A stretch of 64,000 nt of DNA from Daejeonella sp. H1SJ63. Lineage in GTDB: Bacteria > Bacteroidota > Bacteroidia > Sphingobacteriales > Sphingobacteriaceae. The notes under the pieces were generated by a model. That model did no database searches and was not told where the DNA came from. It worked only from the letters and a program-made list of their open reading frames with translations. This document shows positions 34,146 to 42,989 of this stretch, in pieces. A program made the translations under genes and the position numbers. The stretch is taken from assembly GCF_029360775.1 (NCBI RefSeq), contig NZ_JARKMZ010000036.1, positions 80,072 to 144,071 of the forward strand. Reading direction: 5' to 3'. Each line of letters begins with the position of its first letter. The stretch's first letter is position 1.

Positions 34146-35045
34146 ATGAAATATATCAGATCATATTTTTCTTTTTCCAGAAAAGAACTGAATGGAATTA
34201 TATTGCTGCTGACTCTGGTGTTGATTACTCTTTCGTTCCCTGTAATTTACCGCTATTATAGTGAAGATACTCTGTACGACACCAGTAACTTTGAGTTGGA
34301 AATCCTTGAACTTAAAGAACAGATTAGCAAAGCCCGTGCTCATCAACCGTTAAAAGAAGCCATTAAAGCAGAATATTTCATGTTTGATCCGAATATGCTG
34401 GATGAAAAATCATGGAGGAAACTTGGACTCTCGGATAAGCAGATCAAAGTGATTTATAAATATGAATCAAAAGGAGGGAAGTTTAATAGTAAGGAGGATT
34501 TGAAAAAGATGTATTCTATAAGTGCTGAGCAGTATTTAAAGCTGGAACCTTATATCCGCATTGTTAATCCAACGTCATTTGAAAAGAAAAGCAGAAAGAT
34601 ATCTTTCATAAACGCCGCCCGGGAAAAGCAGAATACTGAGGTAGTGATGGTAGAAATTAATTCAGCTGACTCAGCAATGTTAACTGCAATTCGTGGAATT
34701 GGTCCCGCTTTTGCATCCAGAATTATCAGGTATAGAAATCGTCTGGGAGGCTTTTATAAAAAGGAACAGTTAAAGGAAGTTTATGGTCTTGACTCCGCTA
34801 AATTTCAACAGATTGATGATCAGATTGTTTTAGATTCAAAGCTTATCAGCAGAATAGACCTCAATTCAGCTACGTTTGAACAGCTTAAAAAGCACCCTTA
34901 TTTGACATATAAACAAATGAATGCCATTCTTCAGTATCGCAGGCAGCATGGTCCTTTTGGTAGTATTGATGAATTAAATAAAGTTGCTCTGCTCAATGAA
35001 GAAATTATCCGTAAAATTGAGCCATATATTTCATTCAATCCATGA
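34146..35045 (+). CDS. Membrane-anchored helix-hairpin-helix protein
   Basis: A 299-residue protein. A single transmembrane helix at about 17-36 (GIILLLTLVLITLSFPVIY) follows a short cytosolic start. The remainder has three to four helix-hairpin-helix units: KLGLSDKQIKVIYKYESKGGKFNSKEDLKK, SADSAMLTAIRGIGPAFASRIIRYRN and SATFEQLKKHPYLTYKQMNAILQYRR. The units resemble ComEA-type DNA-binding repeats, so it may bind DNA outside the membrane, for example during uptake; this is inference. It overlaps apt by 4 bases (ATGA). Confidence 0.83.
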   Translation: MKYIRSYFSFSRKELNGIILLLTLVLITLSFPVIYRYYSEDTLYDTSNFELEILELKEQISKARAHQPLKEAIKAEYFMFDPNMLDEKSWRKLGLSDKQIKVIYKYESKGGKFNSKEDLKKMYSISAEQYLKLEPYIRIVNPTSFEKKSRKISFINAAREKQNTEVVMVEINSADSAMLTAIRGIGPAFASRIIRYRNRLGGFYKKEQLKEVYGLDSAKFQQIDDQIVLDSKLISRIDLNSATFEQLKKHPYLTYKQMNAILQYRRQHGPFGSIDELNKVALLNEEIIRKIEPYISFNP

Positions 35046-35572
35046 TCAGTAAAGAGCTTGATAAGGCTATTCGTGATATAGCCAATTTCCCAAAGCAGGG
35101 CATTGTTTTCAAAGATATTACACCAATACTTAAAGATTCTGCATTATGTACTGCGGTGATTGATGAATTTGTTCATCGCCTTGAAGGAGTACAGGTCGAT
35201 GTGGTTGCCGGAATAGAAAGCAGAGGTTTTTTATTTGGTTTGATGCTGGCCAACCGCTTGCAGGTACCATTTGTACCCGTCCGTAAAAAAGGTAAACTGC
35301 CCTTTAAAACAGTTGAGGAGCCTTGTGAATTGGAATACGGCTCAGCCATTCTTGAATTGCATGTGGATGCAATTAGTCGGGGGCAGAGGGTATTGGTACA
35401 TGATGATCTGCTTGCAACCGGTGGTACCGTTGGTGCTGCTACACGATTGGTTCAGAAACTGGATGGCGTTATAGCCGGATATGCTTTTGTGGTCAGTCTC
35501 GATTTTTTAAATGCCAGTGAGAAACTTCGGAATGTTTCTGAAAATATTATTAGCCTGGTGTCTTACAAATAA
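35042..35572 (+). CDS. apt: Adenine phosphoribosyltransferase
   Basis: A 176-residue cytosolic enzyme that makes AMP from adenine and PRPP (purine salvage). The PRPP-binding motif VLVHDDLLATGGTV is at about 117-130, and the adenine-side elements FPKQGIVFKDITPIL (16-30) and AGIESRGFLFG (57-67) are typical. Length is normal. It is translationally coupled to the helix-hairpin-helix gene by an ATGA overlap. Convergence of the two functions is not obvious. Confidence 0.96.
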   Translation: MISKELDKAIRDIANFPKQGIVFKDITPILKDSALCTAVIDEFVHRLEGVQVDVVAGIESRGFLFGLMLANRLQVPFVPVRKKGKLPFKTVEEPCELEYGSAILELHVDAISRGQRVLVHDDLLATGGTVGAATRLVQKLDGVIAGYAFVVSLDFLNASEKLRNVSENIISLVSYK

Positions 35573-35579
35573 TTGTTTC

Positions 35580-35606
35580 GGATGAGATTGGTCTCATTCC
35601 TCTTTA
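35580..35606 (+). terminator. Possible terminator of apt
   Basis: GGATGAGA and TCTCATTCC pair around TTGG with one bulge, followed by TCTTT, 8 bases after the apt stop. The stem is short and the T run weak. Confidence 0.45.
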
Positions 35607-35711
35607 AAACAATTTATTGAACCGGGAACCATGTTACCCTGTTGGTTTTTGGATGTTTTTAGTCTGAAGAAGCCTGTTTAATTGCTATTATTGTATAACT
35701 AACCAAATTTT

Positions 35712-36884
35712 ATGCAGGCAATTACAAACCTCGGTCATGAAGGTATTAACTTCAGTTTGTCCGAAAATCAACAGATGATCATCGGCACGGTTCGCGATTT
35801 TGCAGAAAAGCATATTCGTCCGAATGTTATGGAATGGGATGAGTCACAGACATTTCCAGTCGAAGTATTTAAGAAACTTGGAGATACGGGCTTGATGGGA
35901 GTCCTTGTTCCTGAAGAATATGGAGGCGCAGGTTTGGGATATTTCGAATATGTAAGTGTCATATCAGAGATCGCCAAAGTTTGTGGTTCAATTGGTTTAT
36001 CCTTAGCAGCCCATAATTCATTATGTACAGGCCATATTCTGGCATTTGGGAGCGATGAACAGAAAAGACGCTGGCTTCCCAAACTGGCATCAGCAGAATG
36101 GATAGGAGCATGGGGATTAACCGAAGCAAATACAGGGTCAGATGCATTAGGCATGAATACTACGGCGGTTTTGGAAGGGGATTATTATGTAGTTAACGGT
36201 TCCAAGAACTGGATCACTCATGGTAAATCAGGGAACATAGCCGTTGTGATGGTACGTACCGGTGAAAAAGGTGATTCAAAAGGTATTTCAGCGCTGGTTA
36301 TCGAAAAAGGTACAACCGGATTTGCACATGGCAAAAAGGAAAATAAACTGGGTATGAGAGCTTCTGAAACAACGGAGCTCATATTTGATAATTGCCTTGT
36401 ACCTAAAGAAAATTTGCTGGGTAAAGAAGGGGAAGGCTTTAAGCAGGCAATGTACGTTTTGGATGGAGGAAGGATTTCGATAGCAGCATTGGCATTAGGC
36501 ATGGCAAAAGGGGCGATGAATGCTGCCGTTAATTACTCAAAACAGCGTTATCAGTTTGGTCAGCCTATTTCTTCATTTCAGGGAATTTCATTTAAAATAG
36601 CTGATATGGCTACTGAAATTGAAGCTGCTGAGTTATTGATTATGCAGGCAGCAGATCTGAAGAACAGAGGAGCAGAAGTTACCAGAATTGCTGCGATGGC
36701 CAAATATTATGCTTCAGAGGTTTGCGTAAGAACAGCAACTGAAGCTGTTCAGATCTTTGGTGGTTACGGTTATACCAAGGATTTTCCGGTTGAAAAGTTT
36801 TACCGCGATTCAAAATTATGTACCATTGGTGAAGGTACCTCTGAAATACAGAAGATTGTTATCGCCAGGGAGGTGCTGAAATAA
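35712..36884 (+). CDS. Acyl-CoA dehydrogenase
   Basis: A 390-residue FAD enzyme that makes the alpha-beta double bond in acyl-CoA. The family signatures are GAWGLTEANTGSDA (about 132-145), the substrate/FAD block YQFGQPISSFQGISFKIADM and FGGYGYTKDFPVEKFYRDSK near the C-terminus. TIGEGTSEIQKIVIAREVL contains the catalytic glutamate of the short/medium branched-chain class. Start MQAITNLGHEGINFSLSENQQ is reasonable. Monocistronic. Acyl chain preference cannot be read from sequence. Confidence 0.93.
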   Translation: MQAITNLGHEGINFSLSENQQMIIGTVRDFAEKHIRPNVMEWDESQTFPVEVFKKLGDTGLMGVLVPEEYGGAGLGYFEYVSVISEIAKVCGSIGLSLAAHNSLCTGHILAFGSDEQKRRWLPKLASAEWIGAWGLTEANTGSDALGMNTTAVLEGDYYVVNGSKNWITHGKSGNIAVVMVRTGEKGDSKGISALVIEKGTTGFAHGKKENKLGMRASETTELIFDNCLVPKENLLGKEGEGFKQAMYVLDGGRISIAALALGMAKGAMNAAVNYSKQRYQFGQPISSFQGISFKIADMATEIEAAELLIMQAADLKNRGAEVTRIAAMAKYYASEVCVRTATEAVQIFGGYGYTKDFPVEKFYRDSKLCTIGEGTSEIQKIVIAREVLK

Positions 36885-37188
36885 GAATGAGCGGGTTTGA
36901 CTATGGGAATTAGTTTTTCTAAATTTAGATGGGACCTTAAAATATCAGTTCGAATTCTAAAATTTTCATTGTAGAATCTATTGCTCAACTTTTAAGTTAA
37001 AATTCCTGATTATTCCTTTCAGGATTAGGTTCAGTAGAAAAATAATTGAGCTGGTCAAAGCTATTTTAAACTCAGATTCAGATCCGATAACAGGGCATCA
37101 GCCCAATCAGTTTTCTGAATTTTATACTTGCTTTAGGTGGTTCTTCTTTTAATTTTGGCTCTGCTTTAGGAATTATTAATATTTTTTG
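36885..37188. other. 304-base gap without a gene
   Basis: Between the acyl-CoA dehydrogenase and the rpsU promoter. The sequence is AT-rich with no reading frame of coding character, no strong hairpin and no heptamer array. I see nothing in it besides the upstream part of the rpsU promoter. Confidence 0.6.
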
Positions 37189-37196
37189 TAGCTTTG
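37189..37196 (+). promoter_or_regulatory. -7 promoter box of rpsU
   Basis: TAGCTTTG matches TAnnTTTG and is followed by CAGTCC, the same extension as at the rpsT and tRNA-tuf promoters. The ATG of rpsU is 33 bases after the box. Confidence 0.7.
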
Positions 37197-37229
37197 CAGT
37201 CCAAAACCGAAAGGGGGTATCTGTAAATT

Positions 37230-37421
37230 ATGATCATTATTAACGTAAAAGACGGCGAATCATTAGATAAAGCATTAAAGCGCTTTAAAAAGAAATTCGA
37301 AAAAACCGGTGTTTTGAGAGAGCTTCGTAGCCGTCAGGCATTTGAGAAAAAATCAATTACCCGCCGTACAGAAATTAAGAAAGCTATTTACAAGCAAGGA
37401 TTAAACATCGAATCTGTTTAA
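37230..37421 (+). CDS. rpsU: 30S ribosomal protein S21
   Basis: A 63-residue basic protein of normal length. MIIINVKDGESLDKALKRFKKKFEKTGVLRELRSRQAF is the S21 core. It sits near the anti-Shine-Dalgarno end of 16S rRNA in the small subunit. It has its own promoter, and the xer gene follows after 76 bases, without a clear terminator between them. Confidence 0.96.
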   Translation: MIIINVKDGESLDKALKRFKKKFEKTGVLRELRSRQAFEKKSITRRTEIKKAIYKQGLNIESV

Positions 37422-37497
37422 TTTTTCTTTTTTTATAAAGCATTAAAGTCTGAAACTATTTGTATATTCAATTCATTGGATGTGCAAATAGTTTTCG

Positions 37498-38379
37498 ATG
37501 TTTATAGAGCGCTTTATACGATACCTGCAGTTTGAAAAACGGTTATCCCCGAATACCGTAACTGCTTACCGAAAAGACCTCGAACAATTTTTCGTGTTCC
37601 TTCAGACAAGTGATGCCGATATACAAAATGTAGAACATCAGCATGTTAGAGCCTGGATGGTTGAATTGATGGACCAGGGCATTGAGTCCAAAACGATTAA
37701 TAGAAAAATATCCTGTCTGAGATCCTTTTATAAATTCCTTCAAAGGGAAGAGCTGATTCAATTCAATCCGATGATTCAGGTTAAGGGTCCTAAAATTCCC
37801 AGACGTTTACCCGTGATTATAACAGAGCAAAAGATGGACAGTCTTCTGGATGGAGTTCATGTTTTTACTGAAGATTTTTCAGGGTATCGTGACCGGCTGA
37901 TTATTGAACTTTTATATGGAACCGGTATAAGACTTTCAGAACTGTTGAATTTGAAAGAGGAAGATTTTAACAGATACGAACAATATATTAAGGTTTTAGG
38001 GAAGAGGAATAAGCAAAGAATTATTCCTGTAAACAGTTCGCTGGCGACATTGATTGAAAATTATATTAATCTGAAACAAAATCAGGGGTTTGATATTAAA
38101 TCTTCCGGTTTGATCGTTACCAATGATGGCAGGGATGTATATCCCAGGTTTATTTATAGAAAAGTGAAGCTGATTTTATCTGTAGTATCAACGCATAAGA
38201 AGCGTAGTCCGCATATTCTCAGGCACAGTTTTGCAACCTCTCTCTTAAACCGTGGAGCCGATCTGAATGCAATTAAGGAGTTACTTGGGCATTCCAGTCT
38301 GGCAGCTACTCAGGTATACACACATAACTCAGTTGAAAAATTAAAGTTAATTTACAAGCAGGCTCATCCTAAAGCCTGA
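37498..38379 (+). CDS. Tyrosine recombinase XerC/XerD family
   Basis: A 293-residue recombinase of the size of chromosomal Xer proteins. The N-terminal SAM-like DNA-binding domain (about 1-85) opens with RFIRYLQFEKRLSPNTVTAYRKDL. The catalytic domain has Arg in LLYGTGIRLSELL, His-X-X-Arg in HILRHSFATSLL, His in LGHSSLAATQ and the nucleophile Tyr in QVYTH. It would resolve chromosome dimers at dif, probably as XerC or XerD; the sequence does not tell me which. It lies between rpsU and raiA, with no attachment site or phage gene nearby, so it is a housekeeping gene. Confidence 0.92.
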   Translation: MFIERFIRYLQFEKRLSPNTVTAYRKDLEQFFVFLQTSDADIQNVEHQHVRAWMVELMDQGIESKTINRKISCLRSFYKFLQREELIQFNPMIQVKGPKIPRRLPVIITEQKMDSLLDGVHVFTEDFSGYRDRLIIELLYGTGIRLSELLNLKEEDFNRYEQYIKVLGKRNKQRIIPVNSSLATLIENYINLKQNQGFDIKSSGLIVTNDGRDVYPRFIYRKVKLILSVVSTHKKRSPHILRHSFATSLLNRGADLNAIKELLGHSSLAATQVYTHNSVEKLKLIYKQAHPKA

Positions 38380-38476
38380 TTTTTAAAGCGCATGAATTTG
38401 ACAATATTACTACCAAAATAAGCTGCTTTAAGCGGCAGGATTATATTAATTTTATATTTATACAAAAGGAGGAAAT

Positions 38477-38809
38477 ATGAAAATCAGAGTGCAATCGATC
38501 CATTTTACAGCAGACATTAAGTTGCTGGATTTTATACAGAAGAAGGCAGATAAGCTCGATCAGTTTTATGATCAGATCATAGGTGGGGATGTTTATCTGA
38601 GGTTAGATAATTCGGAAGACGAGGCAAATAAGATTACTGAGATCAAAATAATGATCCCCGGCAATGATTTATTTGCAAAAGAGCAATGTAAATCATTTGA
38701 AGAAGCAACGGATAAAGCTATCGAATCACTCAGGCGTCAGATCGACAAACATAAGGAAAAGCAGCGCTCTCATATAAGTAATCATAAATCGGAGATCACA
38801 GCGCAATAA
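38477..38809 (+). CDS. raiA: Ribosome hibernation factor (HPF/RaiA family)
   Basis: A 110-residue protein, the short form of the family. The core KIRVQSIHFTADIKLLDFIQKKADKL and the following beta-alpha fold to DKAIESLRRQIDKHK match RaiA/HPF, which binds the 30S subunit and blocks translation in stationary phase. An AGGAGG-type sequence (AAAGGAGGAAAT) stands before the ATG, unusually good for this phylum. It is followed by a strong terminator. The gene is just upstream of the tRNA-tuf block. Confidence 0.93.
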   Translation: MKIRVQSIHFTADIKLLDFIQKKADKLDQFYDQIIGGDVYLRLDNSEDEANKITEIKIMIPGNDLFAKEQCKSFEEATDKAIESLRRQIDKHKEKQRSHISNHKSEITAQ

Positions 38810-38855
38810 TTTTTATTTTTTTTTAATTTGTAAAACCCTGTGAATTAAGGGCTTT

Positions 38856-38888
38856 TTCGGCAGTCAAAAAGACTGCCGAATTTTTTTT
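38856..38888 (+). terminator. Terminator of raiA
   Basis: TTCGGCAGTC and GACTGCCGAA form a 10-bp stem around AAAAA, followed by eight T residues. Confidence 0.95.
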
Positions 38889-38898
38889 CTAAAAAATT

Positions 38899-38927
38899 TT
38901 GACCGACTTATAATTTTCGTAGATTTG
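38899..38927 (+). promoter_or_regulatory. Promoter of the tRNA-tuf block
   Basis: TTG at 38899-38901, 18 bases, TAGATTTG at 38920-38927, then CAGTCC. The transcript should run through four tRNA genes into tuf. Confidence 0.8.
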
Positions 38928-39019
38928 CAGTCCATTTCAGAGGGGGTTGTTCGTCAGGAATAACAAACACTAAATGGGAAGGTTCTTTTAAATTTAAAGA
39001 ATAAAGGTTTATACATTTC

Positions 39020-39092
<73 letters not shown>

Positions 39093-39102
39093 CGGAAATG
39101 TT

Positions 39103-39183
39103 GGGGGGGTTCCAGAGCGGTCAAATGGGACGGACTGTAAATCCGTTACTTCGGTTTCGAAGGTTCGAATCCTTCCCCCCCCA
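39103..39183 (+). tRNA. tRNA-Tyr (GTA)
   Basis: An 81-base tRNA with a long variable arm, as expected for Tyr in bacteria. The acceptor is seven G residues against seven C, discriminator A. The loop CTGTAAA gives anticodon GTA. The T arm is GAAGG/CCTTC. CCA is not encoded. Confidence 0.97.
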
Positions 39184-39187
39184 CAAC

Positions 39188-39255
39188 CAATTACGAATTG
39201 GTTAATTAAGAATTACGAATGCACGACTAATTCTTAATTCTTAATTTGTAATTAA
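39188..39255. repeat. Inverted GAATTAC / TAATTCT heptamer arrays between tRNA genes
   Basis: Left arm units CAATTAC (39188) and GAATTGG (39195), then GAATTAC (39210). Right arm in strict phase: TAATTCT, TAATTCT, TAATTTG, TAATTAA (39228-39255). The arms are largely complementary and could fold into a hairpin between tRNA-Tyr and tRNA-Gly. The word is the same family as at 13175. Confidence 0.8.
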
Positions 39256-39259
39256 AAAT

Positions 39260-39332
39260 GCGGAAGTAGCTCAGTTGGTAGAGCGATAGCCTTCCAAGCT
39301 ATAGGTCGCGAGTTCGAACCTCGTCTTCCGCT
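39260..39332 (+). tRNA. tRNA-Gly (TCC)
   Basis: A 73-base cloverleaf. The acceptor GCGGAAG pairs with CTTCCGC, discriminator T. The loop CTTCCAA gives anticodon TCC (reads GGA and GGG). CCA is not encoded. Confidence 0.97.
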
Positions 39333-39381
39333 CAAAGGTTAATTTGTCGACAATTGGTTCATTGTTTTAAAAATGGACTTT

Positions 39382-39404
39382 GGCAGATGCCCGAGAGCAA
39401 ATTT
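39382..39404 (+). pseudogene. Possible tRNA-Tyr 5' remnant
   Basis: Between tRNA-Gly and tRNA-Thr is GGCAGATGCCCGAGAGCAA followed by A/T-rich sequence. This resembles the acceptor 5' strand and D arm of a tyrosine tRNA (CCCGAG-type D stem) with no anticodon or T arm after it. The match is short and by eye, so this is tentative. Confidence 0.3.
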
Positions 39405-39409
39405 AAAAA

Positions 39410-39481
<72 letters not shown>

Positions 39482-39542
39482 CAGAATTGTATTTTAGAAT
39501 AAAACAATAATAAAATTAACCTATTAATTAGTATAAAACAAA

Positions 39543-40730
39543 ATGGCAAAAGAAAAATTTGACCGCAGTAAACCGCATTTAAATATCGGTACAATCGGTC
39601 ACGTTGACCACGGTAAAACTACGCTTACAGCGGCTATCACTAAAGTATTAGCTGATGCAGGCCTTTCTGAAGCACGTTCATTTGATTCAATTGACTCTGC
39701 TCCGGAAGAAAAAGAAAGAGGTATCACCATCAATACTGCACACGTGGAGTATTCAACGGCTAACCGTCACTATGCTCACGTTGACTGTCCTGGTCACGCT
39801 GACTATGTGAAGAACATGGTTACTGGTGCTGCTCAAATGGATGGTGCTATCATCGTAGTTGCTGCTACTGATGGTCCGATGCCACAAACCCGTGAACACA
39901 TCCTTCTTGCCCGTCAGGTAGGTGTACCTTCATTGGTTGTTTTCATGAATAAAGTTGACATGGTTGACGATCCTGAATTACTTGAACTGGTAGAGATGGA
40001 AATCCGTGAACTATTAAGTTTCTACGAATTCCCTGGTGATGAGATTCCTGTTATTCAGGGTTCTGCATTAGGTGGATTAAATGGTGATCCTAAATGGGTA
40101 GGTAAAATTATGGAGCTAATGGAAGCTGTAGATAGCTACATTCCAATTCCTCCGCGTTTGACTGACCTTCCTTTCCTGATGCCAGTTGAAGACGTATTCT
40201 CGATCACTGGTCGTGGTACTGTAGCAACAGGACGTATCGAAAGAGGAGTAATCAACTCAGGAGAGCAGGTTGATATCTTAGGTATGGGTGCTGAAAACTT
40301 AAAATCAGTTGTTACTGGTGTTGAGATGTTCCGTAAGATATTAGACAGAGGTGAAGCTGGTGATAACGTAGGTTTATTGTTACGTGGTATTGAGAAAACT
40401 GATATCCGTCGTGGTATGGTTATCTGTAAGCCAGGTTCTGTAACTCCTCACACTGACTTTAAAGCTGAGATCTACGTATTGTCAAAAGCTGAAGGTGGAC
40501 GTCACACTCCATTCTTTAACAAATATCGTCCACAGTTCTACTTCCGTACAACAGACGTTACCGGTGAGATTACTCTTGCTGAAGGAGTAGAAATGGTTAT
40601 GCCTGGTGATAACGTTACAATCAGTGTAAAACTGATCAACGCAATCGCAATGGAAAAAGGTCTTCGTTTCGCTATCCGTGAAGGTGGTAGAACCGTAGGT
40701 GCCGGACAGGTAACTGAAATTGTAAAATAA
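39543..40730 (+). CDS. tuf: Elongation factor Tu
   Basis: A 395-residue GTPase that brings aminoacyl-tRNA to the ribosome. The G-box motifs are present: GHVDHGKT (about 19-26), DCPGH (about 81-85) and NKVD (about 136-139). Domain 2 contains [17 protein letters not shown] and domain 3 ends [13 protein letters not shown]. Length and sequence are typical. It is probably cotranscribed with the upstream tRNA genes, and a terminator-like hairpin follows before tRNA-Trp. Confidence 0.99.
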   Translation: MAKEKFDRSKPHLNIGTIGHVDHGKTTLTAAITKVLADAGLSEARSFDSIDSAPEEKERGITINTAHVEYSTANRHYAHVDCPGHADYVKNMVTGAAQMDGAIIVVAATDGPMPQTREHILLARQVGVPSLVVFMNKVDMVDDPELLELVEMEIRELLSFYEFPGDEIPVIQGSALGGLNGDPKWVGKIMELMEAVDSYIPIPPRLTDLPFLMPVEDVFSITGRGTVATGRIERGVINSGEQVDILGMGAENLKSVVTGVEMFRKILDRGEAGDNVGLLLRGIEKTDIRRGMVICKPGSVTPHTDFKAEIYVLSKAEGGRHTPFFNKYRPQFYFRTTDVTGEITLAEGVEMVMPGDNVTISVKLINAIAMEKGLRFAIREGGRTVGAGQVTEIVK

Positions 40731-40757
40731 GCAATTTCTTATAAAGGTTAATTGGAT

Positions 40758-40790
40758 AACATAAGTCCCTTTGTGGACTTATGTTTTCTT
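40758..40790 (+). terminator. Terminator of tuf
   Basis: ACATAAGTCC and GGACTTATGT form a perfect 10-bp stem around CTTTGT, followed by TTTCTT, about 28 bases after the stop. Confidence 0.85.
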
Positions 40791-40839
40791 ATAATACACG
40801 GGCTTAGTTTACAAGATCAGTAAACAGAGTTTTTAATAA

Positions 40840-40910
40840 ACGGGAATAGTTCAATGGTAGAATAGAGGTCTCCAAAACCTTTGATCAGGGTTCGAATCCT
40901 TGTTCCCGTG
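40840..40910 (+). tRNA. tRNA-Trp (CCA)
   Basis: A 71-base cloverleaf. The acceptor ACGGGAA pairs with TTCCCGT, discriminator G. The anticodon stem GAGGT is followed by loop CTCCAAA, anticodon CCA. CCA at the 3' end is not encoded. It lies 18 bases before secE, the usual place in this phylum. Confidence 0.97.
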
Positions 40911-40927
40911 CTTACGCAGAATTGAAA

Positions 40928-41122
40928 ATGGCTAACGTAGTAGAGTTTTTAAAAGAATCATATACAGAAATGACCCAGAAGGTTACTTGGCCTACCTGGA
41001 CTGAATTGCAAAATTCTGCTGTATTGGTATTGGTTGCATCCATTATTATCTCTCTGGTGATTTTGGCCATGGATGAGTCAGCTGGTAATGCATTAAAGAT
41101 GTTTTATAAATCTCTGGCATAA
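40928..41122 (+). CDS. secE: Preprotein translocase subunit SecE
   Basis: A protein of 64 residues from the ATG at 40928; a TTG two codons upstream is in frame but not needed. It is the short SecE: an amphipathic N-terminal helix with EMTQKVTWPTWTELQNSAVLV and a single transmembrane helix (about 31-50). It stabilises SecY in the inner membrane. It is 10 bases upstream of nusG. Confidence 0.96.
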   Translation: MANVVEFLKESYTEMTQKVTWPTWTELQNSAVLVLVASIIISLVILAMDESAGNALKMFYKSLA

Positions 41123-41132
41123 TTAAAGCACT

Positions 41133-41675
41133 ATGAGCGATCAATTGAAATGGTATGTGGTAAGGGCTGTTAGCGGCAAAGAGAAAAAAGTAAAGCAGTA
41201 TTTAGAAGCAGAAATTAATCGTTTAGGTATATCTCATCTTTTACCTCAGGTTCTGATCCCAATGGAAAAGTACTATCAGATGAAAGATGGAAAGAAGATC
41301 GCTAAAGAGCGTAACTACTATCCTGGATATGTACTTATCGAAGCTGCTCTGGATGGCGAGCTTGAACATGTAATTAAAGGTATCAATAGCGTTATAGGTT
41401 TCCTTGGGGATAAAAGCGGTAACGCTGTTCCAATGAGGGCTGCTGAAGTTAACCGTATTTTAGGTAAGGTTGATGAAATGGCTGAACAGGGTGAATCAAT
41501 GAATGTACCTTATTACGTTGGCGAGAATGTAAAAGTGATGGATGGGCCGTTCAACGGGTTTACCGGAGTTATTGAAGAGGTAAACGAAGAGAAAAAGAAA
41601 CTTAAGGTTATGGTTAAGATTTTCGGAAGAAGAACACCACTTGAGTTGAATTATATGCAGGTTGAGAAAGAATAG
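41133..41675 (+). CDS. nusG: Transcription termination/antitermination protein NusG
   Basis: A 180-residue protein. The NGN domain (about 1-115) contains [20 protein letters not shown] and [10 protein letters not shown], and the KOW domain (about 125-180) has [29 protein letters not shown]. It binds RNA polymerase and links it to Rho or ribosomes. It follows secE closely. Its stop codon opens the heptamer array at 41673. Confidence 0.97.
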   Translation: MSDQLKWYVVRAVSGKEKKVKQYLEAEINRLGISHLLPQVLIPMEKYYQMKDGKKIAKERNYYPGYVLIEAALDGELEHVIKGINSVIGFLGDKSGNAVPMRAAEVNRILGKVDEMAEQGESMNVPYYVGENVKVMDGPFNGFTGVIEEVNEEKKKLKVMVKIFGRRTPLELNYMQVEKE

Positions 41676-41757
41676 TACTAAGTACTGAGATAGAAGGACG
41701 TATAAAATATTATCGGTGGGTGGGTATCTAGGTACTTTGTACTAAATACTCAATACT
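41673..41757. repeat. NNTACT heptamer array between nusG and rplK
   Basis: TAGTACT and AAGTACT (41673-41686) begin at the nusG stop codon. After about 43 bases of other sequence, AGGTACT, TTGTACT, AAATACT and CAATACT follow in exact 7-base steps (41730-41757). GTACT-type arms can pair with each other. The rplK ATG is 66 bases further on. Confidence 0.8.
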
Positions 41758-41822
41758 GCCAAAGGTCTTAAATGTTACATAGCTTCCACTACGAACATTG
41801 AGTTAAAAACAAATCAATTAAA

Positions 41823-42266
41823 ATGGCAAAAGAAGTCGGTGCTTTAATTAAATTACAGATCAAGGGCGGCGCTGCTAATCCATCACCACCGGTTGGTCCC
41901 GCATTGGGAGCAAAAGGTGTGAATATCATGGAGTTTTGCAAGCAATTCAATGCACGTACCCAAGATAAGCCAGGTAAAGTTTTACCGGTTGTAATCACTG
42001 TTTATGTCGACAAGTCATTTGATTTTATCATTAAAACTCCACCTGTAGCAATCCAGTTACTGGAAGCAACAGGTTTAAAGAGTGGTTCAGCAGAGCCTAA
42101 CCGTAAGAAAGTTTCCAGTGTTAGCTGGGAGCAGGTTGAGGGGATTGCAAAAGATAAGATGAGCGACTTGAACGCATTTACTGTCGAGTCAGCCATGAGA
42201 ATGGTTGCTGGTACAGCACGCAGTATGGGAATTACCGTTAGCGGTGATGCACCCTGGAACAATTAA
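41823..42266 (+). CDS. rplK: 50S ribosomal protein L11
   Basis: A 147-residue protein of normal length. [37 protein letters not shown] is the conserved N-terminal domain, and the C-terminal RNA-binding domain ends [19 protein letters not shown]. It is part of the GTPase-associated centre with 23S rRNA. First of the rplK-rplA-rplJ-rplL set. Confidence 0.98.
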   Translation: MAKEVGALIKLQIKGGAANPSPPVGPALGAKGVNIMEFCKQFNARTQDKPGKVLPVVITVYVDKSFDFIIKTPPVAIQLLEATGLKSGSAEPNRKKVSSVSWEQVEGIAKDKMSDLNAFTVESAMRMVAGTARSMGITVSGDAPWNN

Positions 42267-42288
42267 TTATACAAAATCAGTTTAAGAA

Positions 42289-42987
42289 GTGGCTAGATTA
42301 ACAAAAAATCAAAAACAGGCACATTCCAAAATTGAGGCTGGAAAAGCTTATTCATTAACCCAGGCTTCGGCATTGGTTAAAGATATAACTACTACAAAAT
42401 TTGATGCATCCGTTGATCTGGATATCCGCTTAGGCGTTGATCCACGTAAGGCGAATCAAATGGTACGTGGTATTGCTACTCTTCCTCATGGTACAGGTAA
42501 GACTGTCCGCGTTTTGGTTCTTTGTACTCCTGATAAGGAAGCAGAGGCTAAAGCAGCAGGTGCAGATTACGTGGGTTTGGATGAATATATTGCCAAAATA
42601 GAAGGTGGATGGACTGACGTTGATATCATTATTACTATGCCTAGTGTTATGGCTAAAGTAGGTAAACTCGGACGTGTTTTAGGTCCGCGTAACCTGATGC
42701 CTAACCCTAAGTCAGGAACTGTTACCCCTGATGTGGGTAAAGCAGTAACTGATGTTAAAGGTGGTAAGATCGATTTCAAAGTTGACAAAACAGGAATCAT
42801 TCACACTTCGATCGGAAAAGTATCATTTGATGCTGAGAAAATTTATGAAAATGCGTTGGAAGTAATTCAAACCATTTCTAAATTAAAGCCATCGGCTGCA
42901 AAGGGAACTTATTTTAAGAGCATTCACATGTCTTCTACAATGAGTCCTGGAATCGAAATTGAAACTAAATCAGTAGCGGGAATCTAA
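42289..42987 (+). CDS. rplA: 50S ribosomal protein L1
   Basis: A 232-residue protein with a GTG start at 42289 ([10 protein letters not shown]), 22 bases after rplK. The L1 signature [22 protein letters not shown] is at about 123-144. It forms the mobile L1 stalk and, in many bacteria, represses its own operon by binding the mRNA; no L1 mimic site was identified here. rplJ starts 2 bases after its stop. Confidence 0.98.
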   Translation: MARLTKNQKQAHSKIEAGKAYSLTQASALVKDITTTKFDASVDLDIRLGVDPRKANQMVRGIATLPHGTGKTVRVLVLCTPDKEAEAKAAGADYVGLDEYIAKIEGGWTDVDIIITMPSVMAKVGKLGRVLGPRNLMPNPKSGTVTPDVGKAVTDVKGGKIDFKVDKTGIIHTSIGKVSFDAEKIYENALEVIQTISKLKPSAAKGTYFKSIHMSSTMSPGIEIETKSVAGI

Positions 42988-42989
42988 TC

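Noticed and set aside
37498..38379. Tyrosine recombinase as a phage or island integrase
   Set aside because: Size and sequence are those of chromosomal Xer proteins, the neighbours are rpsU and raiA, and there is no attachment site or phage gene.
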